Shown piece after piece: positions 16,399 to 24,962 of a stretch of DNA of 64,000 nucleotides. The position numbers and the translations under genes were made by a program. Location of the stretch: NCBI RefSeq assembly GCF_000421345.1, contig NZ_ATWV01000002.1, positions 1 through 64,000 on the forward strand, written 5' to 3'. A model generated the notes under the pieces. That model worked only from the letters and a program-made list of their open reading frames with translations. It made no database searches and was not told the DNA's origin. Each line of letters opens with the position of its first letter. The first letter of the stretch is position 1. Origin of the DNA: Treponema bryantii NK4A124. Lineage in GTDB: Bacteria; Spirochaetota; Spirochaetia; Treponematales; Treponemataceae.

Positions 16399-18213
16399 TT
16401 AATTATGTAACAGTTTTTCCAAATCCGCAACGATTTTCTTGAATTCATCGCAGGCAGCCTGTACAGGCTCTGTTTTTGCCATATCTACACCGGCAACCTT
16501 AAGACTTTCGATAGGGTAGCGTGAACCGCCGCTCTTAAGGAAGGCAAAATAGTCGTCCCGCTCTGCTTCTCCACCATTTGTTACGCGTTTTGCAAGTGCA
16601 AGGGCTGCAGAAATACCTGTTGCGTACTTATAAACATAGAATGCTGAGTAGAAGTGAGGAATACGCAGACCTTCCATGTCGCTGTTAGGCTCAAAAGTCA
16701 TTTCAGGACCAAAATAAAGCTCCAGAAGCTCGCGGTAGGTCTTGCGGAGCAGCTCTGCAGTAAGAGGAGTTCCATTTTCTACAAGCTCATGGGCCTTAAG
16801 TTCGAACTCTGCGAACATAGTCTGGCGGTAAAGGGTTGCAAGAATATCATCTGCCCGCATAGAAAGCAGGTATTTTTTCATCTCGTCGTCTTTTGCGTTT
16901 TTGTAAAGGTATTCGAATACAAGCTCTTCGTTGAAGGTAGAGGCTACTTCTGCTTCGAAAATTGTGTAGTCGTAGCACATAAAAGGATTATAGTGTACGG
17001 AATACCAGCTGTGCATAGAGTGTCCGCCTTCGTGTGCCATTGTAAAGACGTCGCGGATGTTGTCTTCATTGTAGTTGAGCAGAATATATGGGTCGCCTAT
17101 GTAGCAGCCAGAGCTGAAGGCGCCGCTTCTTTTTCCTACATTTTCATAGCGGTCTGCCCAGCCGTTTAAAAGACCATTGCAAAGGCGGTCTGTGTATTCT
17201 GCTCCCAGAGGGGCGAGTGCGGCGCGGCAGATTTCTACAGCTTCTTCGTAAGTAGTTTTTGATTTAACAGATTTTACCAGAGGTACATATACGTCGTAAT
17301 GGCGGAGTTCTCCTTTTGCAAGACCCAGAACCTCGCGGCGCAGCTTGTAATATTCGTGAAGGGCCGGCAGATTCTTATGAACGCAGTCAATCAGGTTGTG
17401 ATAAACTTCTGTAGGAACCTTGTTGCCGTAGAGGGCCATTTCAAGAGAAGATTTATAGCCGCGGGCACGCATGCTGAATACATCCTGATTTACAGAACCT
17501 GCATAAAGGGCCGCAATAGTATTCTGGTGTTCTTCGTATTTAGCATAGAACTTTTTATAAGCTTCTTCGCGTACCTTGCGGTCCTGGGAATGCATGAAAA
17601 CTCCCCAGGTAGTCTCTGTAAGCTGTTTTTCTTCGCCGTCTTCGGTAACTGTACCAAAGGTTTTGTTCATATCAACATTTGTAAGCACGCTGAAGGCAGT
17701 TTCTGCAGTCTGAGCAGGCTGCATGGCAAGAGAAAGAATGCGTTCTTCCTTTTCGCTTAAGATATACTGCTTAAAATGTAAAAGTTTTTCTATATATATA
17801 CGGTAATCTTTAAATTCTTTGGTTGAAATCCACTTGCGGAGTATACCTTCGTTAATTGCCTGAATCTCCGGGTCAACAAAGCTGAGTTCAGCCTGCATCT
17901 GAGTATAAGCCATCATAGCGCGGCCGTCGCGGTCTGTCGCCTTAGGATCGTCTTCATCGGCCTCGTGCTGGAGAGAAGCGTAATGATATACGGTCTCCAT
18001 TGTAAGATTTACTTTTTCAAGCTCTTTAAGGGCGGCAAGAAGTGTTATGGCTGATTCGCCAAGGCGGCCCTTGTAAGCGGCGGCTTTTTTTGTAAGTTCT
18101 GGAAGCGATTTTAAGGCTGCTTCCCATTCATCATCTGATTTGTATATAGAAGATAAGTCCCATTTATCCTTTGCAGGGACATCTTTTCTAGCGGGTATTG
18201 TTTTTGCGCACAT
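16399..18213 (-). CDS. pepF: Oligoendopeptidase F (M3 family)
   Basis: PepF is a cytoplasmic zinc metallopeptidase that cuts short peptides. The 604-residue length is standard. The N-terminal helical domain begins VPAKDKWDLSSIYKSDDEWE and is followed by the catalytic M3 domain with the zinc motif HEGGHSMHSWYS (HExxH) near residue 390. The C-terminal family block IPHFYSAFYVYKYATGISAA is also present. The start has a good AGAGGA ribosome site. A family A repeat array lies directly upstream. Confidence 0.95.
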   Translation of the reverse strand: MCAKTIPARKDVPAKDKWDLSSIYKSDDEWEAALKSLPELTKKAAAYKGRLGESAITLLAALKELEKVNLTMETVYHYASLQHEADEDDPKATDRDGRAMMAYTQMQAELSFVDPEIQAINEGILRKWISTKEFKDYRIYIEKLLHFKQYILSEKEERILSLAMQPAQTAETAFSVLTNVDMNKTFGTVTEDGEEKQLTETTWGVFMHSQDRKVREEAYKKFYAKYEEHQNTIAALYAGSVNQDVFSMRARGYKSSLEMALYGNKVPTEVYHNLIDCVHKNLPALHEYYKLRREVLGLAKGELRHYDVYVPLVKSVKSKTTYEEAVEICRAALAPLGAEYTDRLCNGLLNGWADRYENVGKRSGAFSSGCYIGDPYILLNYNEDNIRDVFTMAHEGGHSMHSWYSVHYNPFMCYDYTIFEAEVASTFNEELVFEYLYKNAKDDEMKKYLLSMRADDILATLYRQTMFAEFELKAHELVENGTPLTAELLRKTYRELLELYFGPEMTFEPNSDMEGLRIPHFYSAFYVYKYATGISAALALAKRVTNGGEAERDDYFAFLKSGGSRYPIESLKVAGVDMAKTEPVQAACDEFKKIVADLEKLLHN

Positions 18214-18236
18214 ATTTTTTCCTCTTTTTGATAATT

Positions 18237-18330
18237 ACTGTCCCCCCGAATGGTAACTGTCCCCCCGAATGGTAACTGTCACCCCGAATGATGGCTGTCA
18301 CCCCGAACTTGATTCGGGGTCTCTTGTTAG
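18237..18330. repeat. Family A repeat with a 19-bp tandem expansion
   Basis: The left half of a family A unit is repeated in tandem with a 19-base period: TCCCCCCGAATGGTAACTG twice, then two diverged units. The array ends in one complete hairpin, CCCCGAACTTGATTCGGGG. It lies upstream of the minus-strand pepF gene. Confidence 0.8.
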
Positions 18331-18363
18331 AAGTATATAACTTTTTTTATTTATTGTCAGTCA

Positions 18364-18393
18364 TAAAAAAAAGACCCGGCATAATACCGGGCC
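18364..18393 (-). terminator. Intrinsic terminator of the lipoprotein gene
   Basis: On the minus strand GCCCGG and CCGGG arms with a short A/T loop are followed by TCTTTTTTTT. It begins about 25 bases after the lipoprotein stop. Confidence 0.8.
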
Positions 18394-18418
18394 TGAAAAT
18401 CAATTATTCTGTCAATTA

Positions 18419-19477
18419 TTAGTACTGAGGCTGTGTTTTATATAATCTCATTATTCTATTATTATCAAATGATACTGAATCAGCACCAAGATAACCGGCT
18501 GTAAAGTCGTCTGTTTTTGAAAGGGTTAGTGTTACAGTACCATCTGTATTTGTTATTGAATAGTTAAGGGTTATTGTTTGAGGTATATTGTGAGCAGTAC
18601 GATAGGTTTCACCGTCCTGAGCTGCAGCAGGATCTCCATAGTCATATTTATATGTACCAGAGATTGTTTTTGAAGCTTCATTAAAAGAAATAAGATAAGC
18701 ATAAGGATCTGCCTGTTTATTTAAATACAATAGTCCACCAAAGAAACTGATGTTACTGCTTTCACTGCCTAGTAACCAACTTGGATTTACATAATCATCT
18801 TCATCCTCGTAATAAGACTTAAAAGCATAGTAGTCATTACTATCTCCTGTCATTTTGTAAGAAAATTGGTATATAAATCCATCTTTAAGAATTTCCCTCG
18901 TATAATAAAAATCACTTTGTTCATGTGCTCCTGGAATCATTAATTCAAAACACCTTCTGATGTCACTAGTAGAACAGAGTCTCTTTGTACCGGAGCCGAT
19001 GTTGTCAGGATCCATAAATAATATTGCAGTTATTTGGTAAGTTATGATATCACCGTCATACTGGTATTGATAGCGTTTCTCAGCTAACCAATCATCATCT
19101 TCTGTATTATCAGGAGTATTATTATCGTAATAGGAATATTCCGTAAAATAACTGTACTTTTCATTATCTGCATTAGTTTCAGTGTCATTATCAAATACCC
19201 ATTTTCTGAGTGAAGCTAAATAATAAGTTTTTCCTAAAAAGCTTTCATCAAAAACATAACTGCTGCTGCTTCCTCCGTTGTCTTGCGTACCACCATTAGT
19301 AGTTACAGTTGTTCCAGAGTTTGTATCAGTATCAGAAGTTGAGTTAGCGTCTGAAGTTGAATTTGAATCTGTTTCTGTTTTTTTTGTGGTTGAACTACTT
19401 GAAGAAGTAGGCGAAGAACATCCAAAAAATAGAGCAATAATAAGCACTGTACCTAAAAGTTTAATAGTCTTTTTCAT
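18419..19477 (-). CDS. Lipoprotein of unknown function with low-complexity linker
   Basis: A signal peptide with a spirochaete-type lipobox (IIALFFGC, acylated Cys near residue 20) is followed by about 55 residues of Ser/Thr/Asn/Asp-rich linker. A 270-residue domain rich in Tyr and Asp follows that I do not recognise. The protein should be anchored in the inner or outer membrane. The gene is monocistronic, with AGGAG before the ATG, TATAAT further upstream and a terminator after the stop. Confidence 0.82.
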   Translation of the reverse strand: MKKTIKLLGTVLIIALFFGCSSPTSSSSSTTKKTETDSNSTSDANSTSDTDTNSGTTVTTNGGTQDNGGSSSSYVFDESFLGKTYYLASLRKWVFDNDTETNADNEKYSYFTEYSYYDNNTPDNTEDDDWLAEKRYQYQYDGDIITYQITAILFMDPDNIGSGTKRLCSTSDIRRCFELMIPGAHEQSDFYYTREILKDGFIYQFSYKMTGDSNDYYAFKSYYEDEDDYVNPSWLLGSESSNISFFGGLLYLNKQADPYAYLISFNEASKTISGTYKYDYGDPAAAQDGETYRTAHNIPQTITLNYSITNTDGTVTLTLSKTDDFTAGYLGADSVSFDNNRIMRLYKTQPQY

Positions 19478-19618
19478 TAAAATCTCCTTTTGAAAAAATC
19501 CTTTCTTTCATTATAGAATACCCTATACAAAAAAAAAGTAAATCTTCTGTCTACCTGTTTAATTAAAATTAAGAGAAATATGGGAGAATATTGTCATAAA
19601 ATAAGTTTGAACTAATAC

Positions 19619-19660
19619 TGTCATTCCCGGGCTTGCCCCGTAGTTATACCAAAATCCGTC
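19619..19660. repeat. Degraded family A repeat
   Basis: GTCATTCCCGGGCTTGCCCCG resembles the start of a family A unit, but the partner half is missing or worn. The rest of 19505-19680 shows nothing coding apart from the lipoprotein promoter. Confidence 0.45.
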
Positions 19661-19679
19661 ATCGCCATGTGTAGATTCA

Positions 19680-19848
19680 TCATATTATAGTTTGAGTGTC
19701 AATTTTTTTGTATGGCAACTCTGATTCTTCGGTTTCTTCTGCAGGCGTTTCAGGCTTTTTTGGTGTGTTCGAATTTGCACAGCTGATAATAAAGCCGGAA
19801 AACAAGGCTGCTGCAAGGATTATCGTAAGATTTTTGATTTTTTTTCAT
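19680..19848 (-). pseudogene. Small lipoprotein frameshifted in a poly-A tract at its start
   Basis: On the minus strand, ATG 19848 is followed by eight A bases, and that frame soon stops. Shifted by one base, the same region reads KKIKNLTIILAAALFSGF, then IISC (a good lipobox), then a Glu/Pro/Thr-rich tail to a stop at 19680, about 55 residues in all. With seven A bases the protein would begin MKKIKNL. It is therefore either a sequencing or replication slip, or a gene switched by slippage in the A tract. It follows the FliL-like gene closely and is probably cotranscribed with it. Confidence 0.65.
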
Positions 19849-19865
19849 AAAGAGTTATCCATTTT

Positions 19866-20357
19866 TTATTCAAGGAAAATATAATCTGTAAAATAAATAC
19901 CGCTGATTTTTCCCAGGGCTAAATCAGCGTTAATTTCTTCCATAATAATCTGAACTATTTTTTCTTCGGTTTCGCTAAGCAGCTGATTTTTTGTTCGAGC
20001 CGAAAAGTAAGCCTGGAAGATTCCCTTGATAGCACCGCTTTTTCTGGAAAGCTCTTCAAAGAAAACTGTGTCGCCGGCAGGGTAGGCAAGCCAGGGAGAA
20101 AGAACCATGATAGAGCCGCTTTCCTCTGAGTCTGCGGCGGCGCAGGAAACGCGAATTGTACCAAGTTCAAAATAAGCCACCTCGTCGGTATCAGAAGGGG
20201 CCATGAGAGAAACTGCTTTTCCCTGAGAAATGAGAACCTCGGGAGTATTTTTCTTTTTTCCAACCAGACCGATTATTGTTCCGACTAATATCACAAGTAA
20301 GAGCCCGGCTATTATTCCAAGCAGAATTTTATTGAGCAGGTCCTGGTTGTCTTTCAT
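19866..20357 (-). CDS. FliL-like membrane protein
   Basis: This protein of about 163 residues has one N-terminal membrane helix (about residues 12-33) and a periplasmic domain ending in ISGIYFTDYIFLE. That end resembles the C-terminus of FliL, the stator-associated flagellar protein. Spirochaetes often carry extra FliL-like paralogues, so a flagellar role is likely but not certain. ATG 20357 is preferred over TTG 20366 because AGAAGGA then has normal spacing. It lies just downstream of hflX on the same strand. Confidence 0.65.
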   Translation of the reverse strand: MKDNQDLLNKILLGIIAGLLLVILVGTIIGLVGKKKNTPEVLISQGKAVSLMAPSDTDEVAYFELGTIRVSCAAADSEESGSIMVLSPWLAYPAGDTVFFEELSRKSGAIKGIFQAYFSARTKNQLLSETEEKIVQIIMEEINADLALGKISGIYFTDYIFLE

Positions 20358-20385
20358 TTTAATCAATTCCTTCTATATATAAGTG

Positions 20386-21627
20386 TTATTCTGTGATGTA
20401 AGGTGAAAGAAGTGCTGCAAGGCGGCCGGTGGCGCGGGCGGTAATGTGAACTCCGTCATCAAGCCATTCTTCCTTTTCTATGCAGCCGGCCTTTTTAAGT
20501 TCGCTGATAAGCAGGCCCTGGGTAGCCGGAAGAATATAGTCTGCAACATCTCCGTAGAGCAGCTCGTAGATCTTAGATTTAAGATCCAGAAAGCCTATTT
20601 CCTCTTTTGCACTTATAAGAATTGCATCCGGGAACTTAAGGCGCAGCTTCTGCAGGGTGTGATTATCATCTTCTGTTTTATCAACCTTGTTCAAAAGAAT
20701 AAGGCGGGGATTTTTATCGGCTCCAATATCTTCTAGAACATTACAAACCGTTTCGTACTGCATTTCTGCGTCCGGGTCAGAAGAGTCCAGAACCAGCAGC
20801 AGTAAATCAGCATACACCGCTTCTTCCAGGGTAGACTTAAAGGCATCAATCAGGTGATGGGGAAGATTGCTGATGAAACCAACGGTATCTGTAATAAGAA
20901 CTCCGGCACTGTCGTTAAGGGGCAGCTTACGGGTAAGAGGATCCAGAGTTGCAAAAAGCTTGTTTTCTACATAGGCATCGGCGCCGGTAAGGGCGTTGAG
21001 CAGGGATGATTTTCCGACGTTTGTATAGCCGACCAGGGCGCAGGAAGGCATTTTGTCCCGCTGCTTGCGCTGGGTCTGACGGTTAAGCTCAATTTCTGCC
21101 AGTTCTTTTTTGATTGAGCTGATTTTTTCGCGAACAAGGCGCTGATCCAGTTCAAGCTGAGTTTCTCCGGCACCCTTTGCACCAAAAGCGCCACCACGCT
21201 GTCGTGAAAAGTCTTTGTTCATGTGAGCCAGGCGGGGCAGGGAGTAGGAAAGACGGGCAAGTTCAACCTGTAAAACGGCCTCTTTTGTCTGGGCCCGCTG
21301 ACCAAAAATACGGATAATTACTTCCTGGCGGTCAAAGCAGGAGATTCCTGAGAGCTCTTCCCAGTTTCTCTGCTTGCGTGGTTCAAGATTGAAGTCAAAA
21401 ATGATACAGTCGGCCTCAATCTGCTTAGCCAGCTCAGCAATTTCCTGAGCCTTCCCCTTGCCGATTCCATAAGCCGGATGCACTTCCATGCGGTTTAAGG
21501 TGAGACGCTGAACTACATCCATGCCCAGAGTGAGCACAAGACCTTTGAGTTCCTGTAAATTGTTTCCAGGCTCGCCAACAAGCAAAGCGCGTGGCACAGC
21601 CGTTTCTTCCTTCTCTACGTCAATCAT
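20386..21627 (-). CDS. hflX: GTPase HflX
   Basis: HflX is a ribosome-associated GTPase that splits stalled or heat-damaged ribosomes. The 413-residue protein has the HflX N-terminal domain with GIGKGKAQEIAELA and the coiled linker with RQRGGAFGAKGAGETQLE. The G domain has G1 GYTNVGKSSLLNAL near residue 197, G3 DTVGFISNLPHHLI and G4 NKVD. All nucleotide-binding motifs look intact. Expression is probably shared with the downstream FliL-like gene. Confidence 0.95.
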   Translation of the reverse strand: MIDVEKEETAVPRALLVGEPGNNLQELKGLVLTLGMDVVQRLTLNRMEVHPAYGIGKGKAQEIAELAKQIEADCIIFDFNLEPRKQRNWEELSGISCFDRQEVIIRIFGQRAQTKEAVLQVELARLSYSLPRLAHMNKDFSRQRGGAFGAKGAGETQLELDQRLVREKISSIKKELAEIELNRQTQRKQRDKMPSCALVGYTNVGKSSLLNALTGADAYVENKLFATLDPLTRKLPLNDSAGVLITDTVGFISNLPHHLIDAFKSTLEEAVYADLLLLVLDSSDPDAEMQYETVCNVLEDIGADKNPRLILLNKVDKTEDDNHTLQKLRLKFPDAILISAKEEIGFLDLKSKIYELLYGDVADYILPATQGLLISELKKAGCIEKEEWLDDGVHITARATGRLAALLSPYITE

Positions 21628-21686
21628 CGCCTTAAGTTTAACCTATTTATGGCTATTCCGCAAACTTTTTTTATTTGAATAAGCGT

Positions 21687-21752
21687 CATGCTGAACTTGT
21701 TTCAGCATCTTTCTAAATGAGACCCCGAAACAAGTTCGGGGTGACAGTATCT
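21687..21752. repeat. Palindromic repeat family A
   Basis: GTCATGCTGAACTTG...CAGCATCT and the inverted half GAGACCCCGAAACAAG...GGGGTGACA form two hairpins in the divergent gap between hflX and the acidic-repeat protein. Confidence 0.8.
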
Positions 21753-21799
21753 TTTCAGTGCAGAAATCAGCCCTGTATGCCGATAATCTAAGGGTAGAA

Positions 21800-24235
21800 A
21801 TGACTTCTGGCCAGAAGATTGCTTTCAGTCTGCTAGCAGCCCTTGCGCTGTTTGCGGTTTTTGTTATGAGCTTGAATTCCAGACTATTTACGGAACTGGA
21901 AACGCGCTTTTATGCTCAGGCAAAAATCGAAGAAAACACCGGGCAGCTGGATAAGATTTCAGAAAGCTGTGATTTGTACATTTCGGAAATTCTCTCTCTA
22001 ATTGAAAAAGGCGACAATGCCTGGGTAAAGAACGCCTCTGTGCGCTCCTATTACGTCCAGAATCCTTCGGAAAGTGATGTAAATACCCGCCGCCGCCTCA
22101 CAGAATCCCTCTTTTCTGATATACCTGCCCTGCAAGGCATCAGAATTGTGGATAAAAACGGGCGAAACGTTCATTACAGCTCTTTTGACGATACCGACCT
22201 CTTAAAACAGAGCGGAATCACCAAGGTTTACAAAAATTACAACGACATAATTAAAGACGCGGGTGAAATACCTTTCGAAACTCTGCAGAAAATCACTTCT
22301 GAAACAAAGGCCGTGCTTTTGTGCGACGAAAGCCGCAGCCGCCTTATTATCAGCGTGCCTTTCTGCTGGGTAGACGGTATTTATTCCGGTCTTGCGCTTT
22401 TCTACCTCAACATGCACGAGATAGAAAAAACTCTCATCACCCGTGAGGTTATTTCTCTTGGCCAGAGTCTAACCCTTTATTCTGATGATGACTATAACGG
22501 CGGTCTTTTACTCAATCTTCCTCATGGAAAGAAAAATGATTTCCGCCTGCCGGTACTCAATTACTGGAAGACCAGAAGCGGTCAGCAGCCGGAAAAACTT
22601 CTTGCAATTCCGGACGGTGGTTTTTATCTTGGACTTTCAAGCAACCGCATAGGAAAAATCCGTGTAAGTGCCGTATATACAAGCGACATTTTTGAGCTTT
22701 CTACAGAGCTCCGCGTTCTCATTTATATCTGTATTTTCATTTCGATTCTCCTGATTGTCTTTTTGATTTTCAGCTTCTTCCGCGATCCTATGGTTACCCT
22801 CAAGAAGCGCATTAAAAAGATTCAGCTTGAGATTATCGAAAATTATATTGACGGCAAAGACAAGCGCGAGTGGGGTGAAGTTGCCCGCCATCTCCGTGTT
22901 CGCCGCAACGATTTAAGCGATGACATTATAAAGAGCCTCCACGTTCATTCTAAAAAGCGCCGCAAAGAGCTTTCTGATTATCTGGACAAAAACTGGGATG
23001 AGATTTTTGCTATTTTTGATACAAAGGCGGGAGAGACCTCTGGAACAGCAGCTCAGACTGGCGCGGCTGCTTCCGCTGGTGCCGCTGAATTAACAGGGGC
23101 TTCAATTGCTGAAATCCGCCGCATGCTGGAAGAAGTGCTTGCAAACAGAAATCTTGTTGCTCCGGTTGCTGCGGGTGCGGCTGTCGGTGCTACTGTGGCT
23201 GCGGCAGGTGCTGCAAGTGCGGTTAAGAAGGCCCAGCCTGCGGTTCAGGAAGAAGTTGATGATATTGATGAACTCGACGAGGTAGAAGAGCTTGCAGAAG
23301 ATGTTGATGAACTTGATGAGGTAGAGGAACTCGCAGAAGACGTTGGTGAGCTTGACGACGCAGAGGAAGTCGAGGAGCTCGCAGAGGATGTTGATGAGCT
23401 TGATGACGCAGAGGAAGTAGAAGAGCTTGCAGAAGAAGAGCCTGTTGAAGAACTCGATGATGCAGAAGAAATTGAAGAGGCTGAAGAAGTCGTTGAAGAA
23501 CTCACAGAGGAAGAGTCTTCTGAAGAAGCCTCTGAAGAAGCCTCTGAAGAAGAAATCGAAGACCTCTCTGATGCAGAAGAGCCTGTAGATGAACTCGACG
23601 AAGTAGAAGAGCTGAACGAAGAGGTTGAAGACCTCGATGAAGCAGTAGATGAACTCGATGAACCTGTAGAAGAACTTGAGGGAGACGATGAACTCGAAGT
23701 TCTCGAAAGTGCCGAAGATGAAATCGATGCCATGATTAAGAGTATGGCACCTCCTCCAAAAAATTACGTGCCATCGAACGAAACTTACTTCGCTACAGAA
23801 AAATTTGCCACAGTAGAAAATCTCTATGCCGAAGAGCTCAAGCTTGGAAACTTCACTTCATATTTCAAGAAAGGTGCAATGCCAATCGAAATCAAAATCT
23901 ATCCACTCCCGGCATATGAAGCTGAAGAGGCAGAACCCGAAGAAGAGTTGATTGAAGATACAATTGATGATGTCGTAGAAGAGACTCCGGCTGAAACAGC
24001 GGTTGAAGAACCTCCGGTCGAGGAGCTCACAGAAGAAGTTCCTGATTATCTTCCAGAACCAGATTTCTCAATGACCAGCTTCGGCGAAAACCTTTCAGAC
24101 GACCTCCCTGAACTCCAGGAAGAAAAAGTAATCGTCGAACAGGATGACGGCGTTTTCAGCATCGCCGAAGACCTCAAATACACCGACATAATCCAGGACG
24201 CCGACTTCAAGAGCCTGGTTGATTCAGTTCTATAA
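21800..24235 (+). CDS. Two-helix membrane sensor-like protein with acidic repeat region
   Basis: ATG 21800 is chosen because AAGGG lies upstream, giving 811 residues. A first membrane helix (about 6-26) and a second (about 304-327) bracket an extracytoplasmic domain with the layout of Cache-type sensors. After the second helix come about 90 charged residues, an Ala-rich stretch and then about 160 residues of repeated acidic units (VDELDEVEELAED and variants). A final 160-residue domain follows. No kinase, cyclase or methyl-accepting domain is visible. I do not recognise the family. It may sense outside conditions and scaffold partners inside, which is inference. Confidence 0.7.
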   Translation: MTSGQKIAFSLLAALALFAVFVMSLNSRLFTELETRFYAQAKIEENTGQLDKISESCDLYISEILSLIEKGDNAWVKNASVRSYYVQNPSESDVNTRRRLTESLFSDIPALQGIRIVDKNGRNVHYSSFDDTDLLKQSGITKVYKNYNDIIKDAGEIPFETLQKITSETKAVLLCDESRSRLIISVPFCWVDGIYSGLALFYLNMHEIEKTLITREVISLGQSLTLYSDDDYNGGLLLNLPHGKKNDFRLPVLNYWKTRSGQQPEKLLAIPDGGFYLGLSSNRIGKIRVSAVYTSDIFELSTELRVLIYICIFISILLIVFLIFSFFRDPMVTLKKRIKKIQLEIIENYIDGKDKREWGEVARHLRVRRNDLSDDIIKSLHVHSKKRRKELSDYLDKNWDEIFAIFDTKAGETSGTAAQTGAAASAGAAELTGASIAEIRRMLEEVLANRNLVAPVAAGAAVGATVAAAGAASAVKKAQPAVQEEVDDIDELDEVEELAEDVDELDEVEELAEDVGELDDAEEVEELAEDVDELDDAEEVEELAEEEPVEELDDAEEIEEAEEVVEELTEEESSEEASEEASEEEIEDLSDAEEPVDELDEVEELNEEVEDLDEAVDELDEPVEELEGDDELEVLESAEDEIDAMIKSMAPPPKNYVPSNETYFATEKFATVENLYAEELKLGNFTSYFKKGAMPIEIKIYPLPAYEAEEAEPEEELIEDTIDDVVEETPAETAVEEPPVEELTEEVPDYLPEPDFSMTSFGENLSDDLPELQEEKVIVEQDDGVFSIAEDLKYTDIIQDADFKSLVDSVL
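23250..23740 (+). repeat. Acidic coding repeats (DELDEVEELAED type)
   Basis: Imperfect 39- to 48-base tandem units encode Asp/Glu/Leu/Val repeats. The antisense frame reads as a Ser-rich open frame, which is an artefact of the repeat composition. Confidence 0.8.
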
Positions 24236-24248
24236 TCTCAAATCCCAC

Positions 24249-24277
24249 TTGCCCTAAATCAAGCATAGATTTATAAT
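24249..24277 (+). promoter_or_regulatory. apt promoter
   Basis: TTGCCC (24249-24254), a 17-base spacer and TATAAT (24272-24277) lie 34 bases before ATG 24312. The gap includes an AGAAGG ribosome site. Confidence 0.7.
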
Positions 24278-24311
24278 ATTTTCGTTATTTTTTATTTTCA
24301 GAAGGTTTCTT

Positions 24312-24842
24312 ATGACTTTAGAGATGCTTGATAAGGCTGTGCGCCGTGTTCCTGATTTTCCAAAACCTGGAATTCTTTTCTATGATATTACCGGAGTTCT
24401 TGTAAATCCGGATGCCCTTAAATTCTGTATTGAACAGATGATAGAAAAGTATAAGGACGTAAAGTTTGATGCGGTTGCCGGTGTTGAAAGCCGCGGTTTT
24501 ATCTTTGCAGCTCCTTTTGCAGAAAAGCTTGGAATCCCTCTTGTTTTGATTCGTAAAAAAGGAAAGCTCCCTGGCGAAACTTACCAGTGCAGCTATTCTC
24601 TTGAATATGGTACTGCAACAATCGAAGTGCACAAAGCCGACATTAAAAAAGGCGGACGCTACCTTGTTGTAGATGATTTGATTGCGACTGGCGGCACGCT
24701 CGCAGCTGCCAAGAACCTGATAGAGCAGGGAGGCGGGGAAGTTACTGATTTCTTTGGCGTAATCGGTCTTCCCGCATTAAATTATAAGTCTGTTCTTGCT
24801 CCGTGTAATGTTACTACATTAATCAATTATGATGGCGAGTAG
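24312..24842 (+). CDS. apt: Adenine phosphoribosyltransferase
   Basis: Apt makes AMP from adenine and PRPP in purine salvage. The 176-residue protein has the family length, the N-terminal VPDFPKPGILFYDIT block, GVESRGFIFAAPFA, and the PRPP-binding loop VVDDLIATGGT. The stop leads straight into a family B repeat that separates it from asnA. Confidence 0.95.
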   Translation: MTLEMLDKAVRRVPDFPKPGILFYDITGVLVNPDALKFCIEQMIEKYKDVKFDAVAGVESRGFIFAAPFAEKLGIPLVLIRKKGKLPGETYQCSYSLEYGTATIEVHKADIKKGGRYLVVDDLIATGGTLAAAKNLIEQGGGEVTDFFGVIGLPALNYKSVLAPCNVTTLINYDGE

Positions 24843-24937
24843 ATTGCCACGTCGCTAACGCTCCTCGCAATGACGGAGCGTCGCAGAACTCCTCGCAATG
24901 ACAAAAGCGTCATTGCGAGCGTAGCGAAGCAATCCAT
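24842..24937. repeat. Palindromic repeat family B cluster
   Basis: A unit GATTGCCACGTCGCTAACG...CGCAATGACG is followed by a partial repeat and then an inverted unit GTCATTGCGAGCGTAGCG...CAATCC. The inverted unit ends next to the asnA start region and contributes a -35-like TTGCGA. Confidence 0.8.
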
Positions 24938-24942
24938 ATTAT
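24913..24942 (+). promoter_or_regulatory. Possible asnA promoter using a repeat-borne -35
   Basis: TTGCGA (24913-24918) inside the family B repeat, an 18-base spacer and TATTAT (24937-24942) immediately after the repeat make a plausible promoter. It would give a short leader carrying AAGGATAA before ATG 24963. Confidence 0.5.
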
Positions 24943-24962
24943 TAAGAATAAGGATAAATACT

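Noticed and set aside
16654-17760. Plus-strand frames opposite pepF
   Set aside because: They have low-complexity shadow products without start signals. The minus frame encodes a complete, recognisable peptidase.
23245-23733. Long minus-strand Ser-rich frame opposite the acidic repeats
   Set aside because: It is the antisense of Glu/Asp codons (GAA/GAT read as TTC/ATC and TCT) and has no start signals. The similar frame at 39290-40381 is rejected for the same reason.
24870-24962. N-terminal extension of AsnA
   Set aside because: The extra 31 residues are translated family B repeat. ATG 24963 has a ribosome site and the normal family start.
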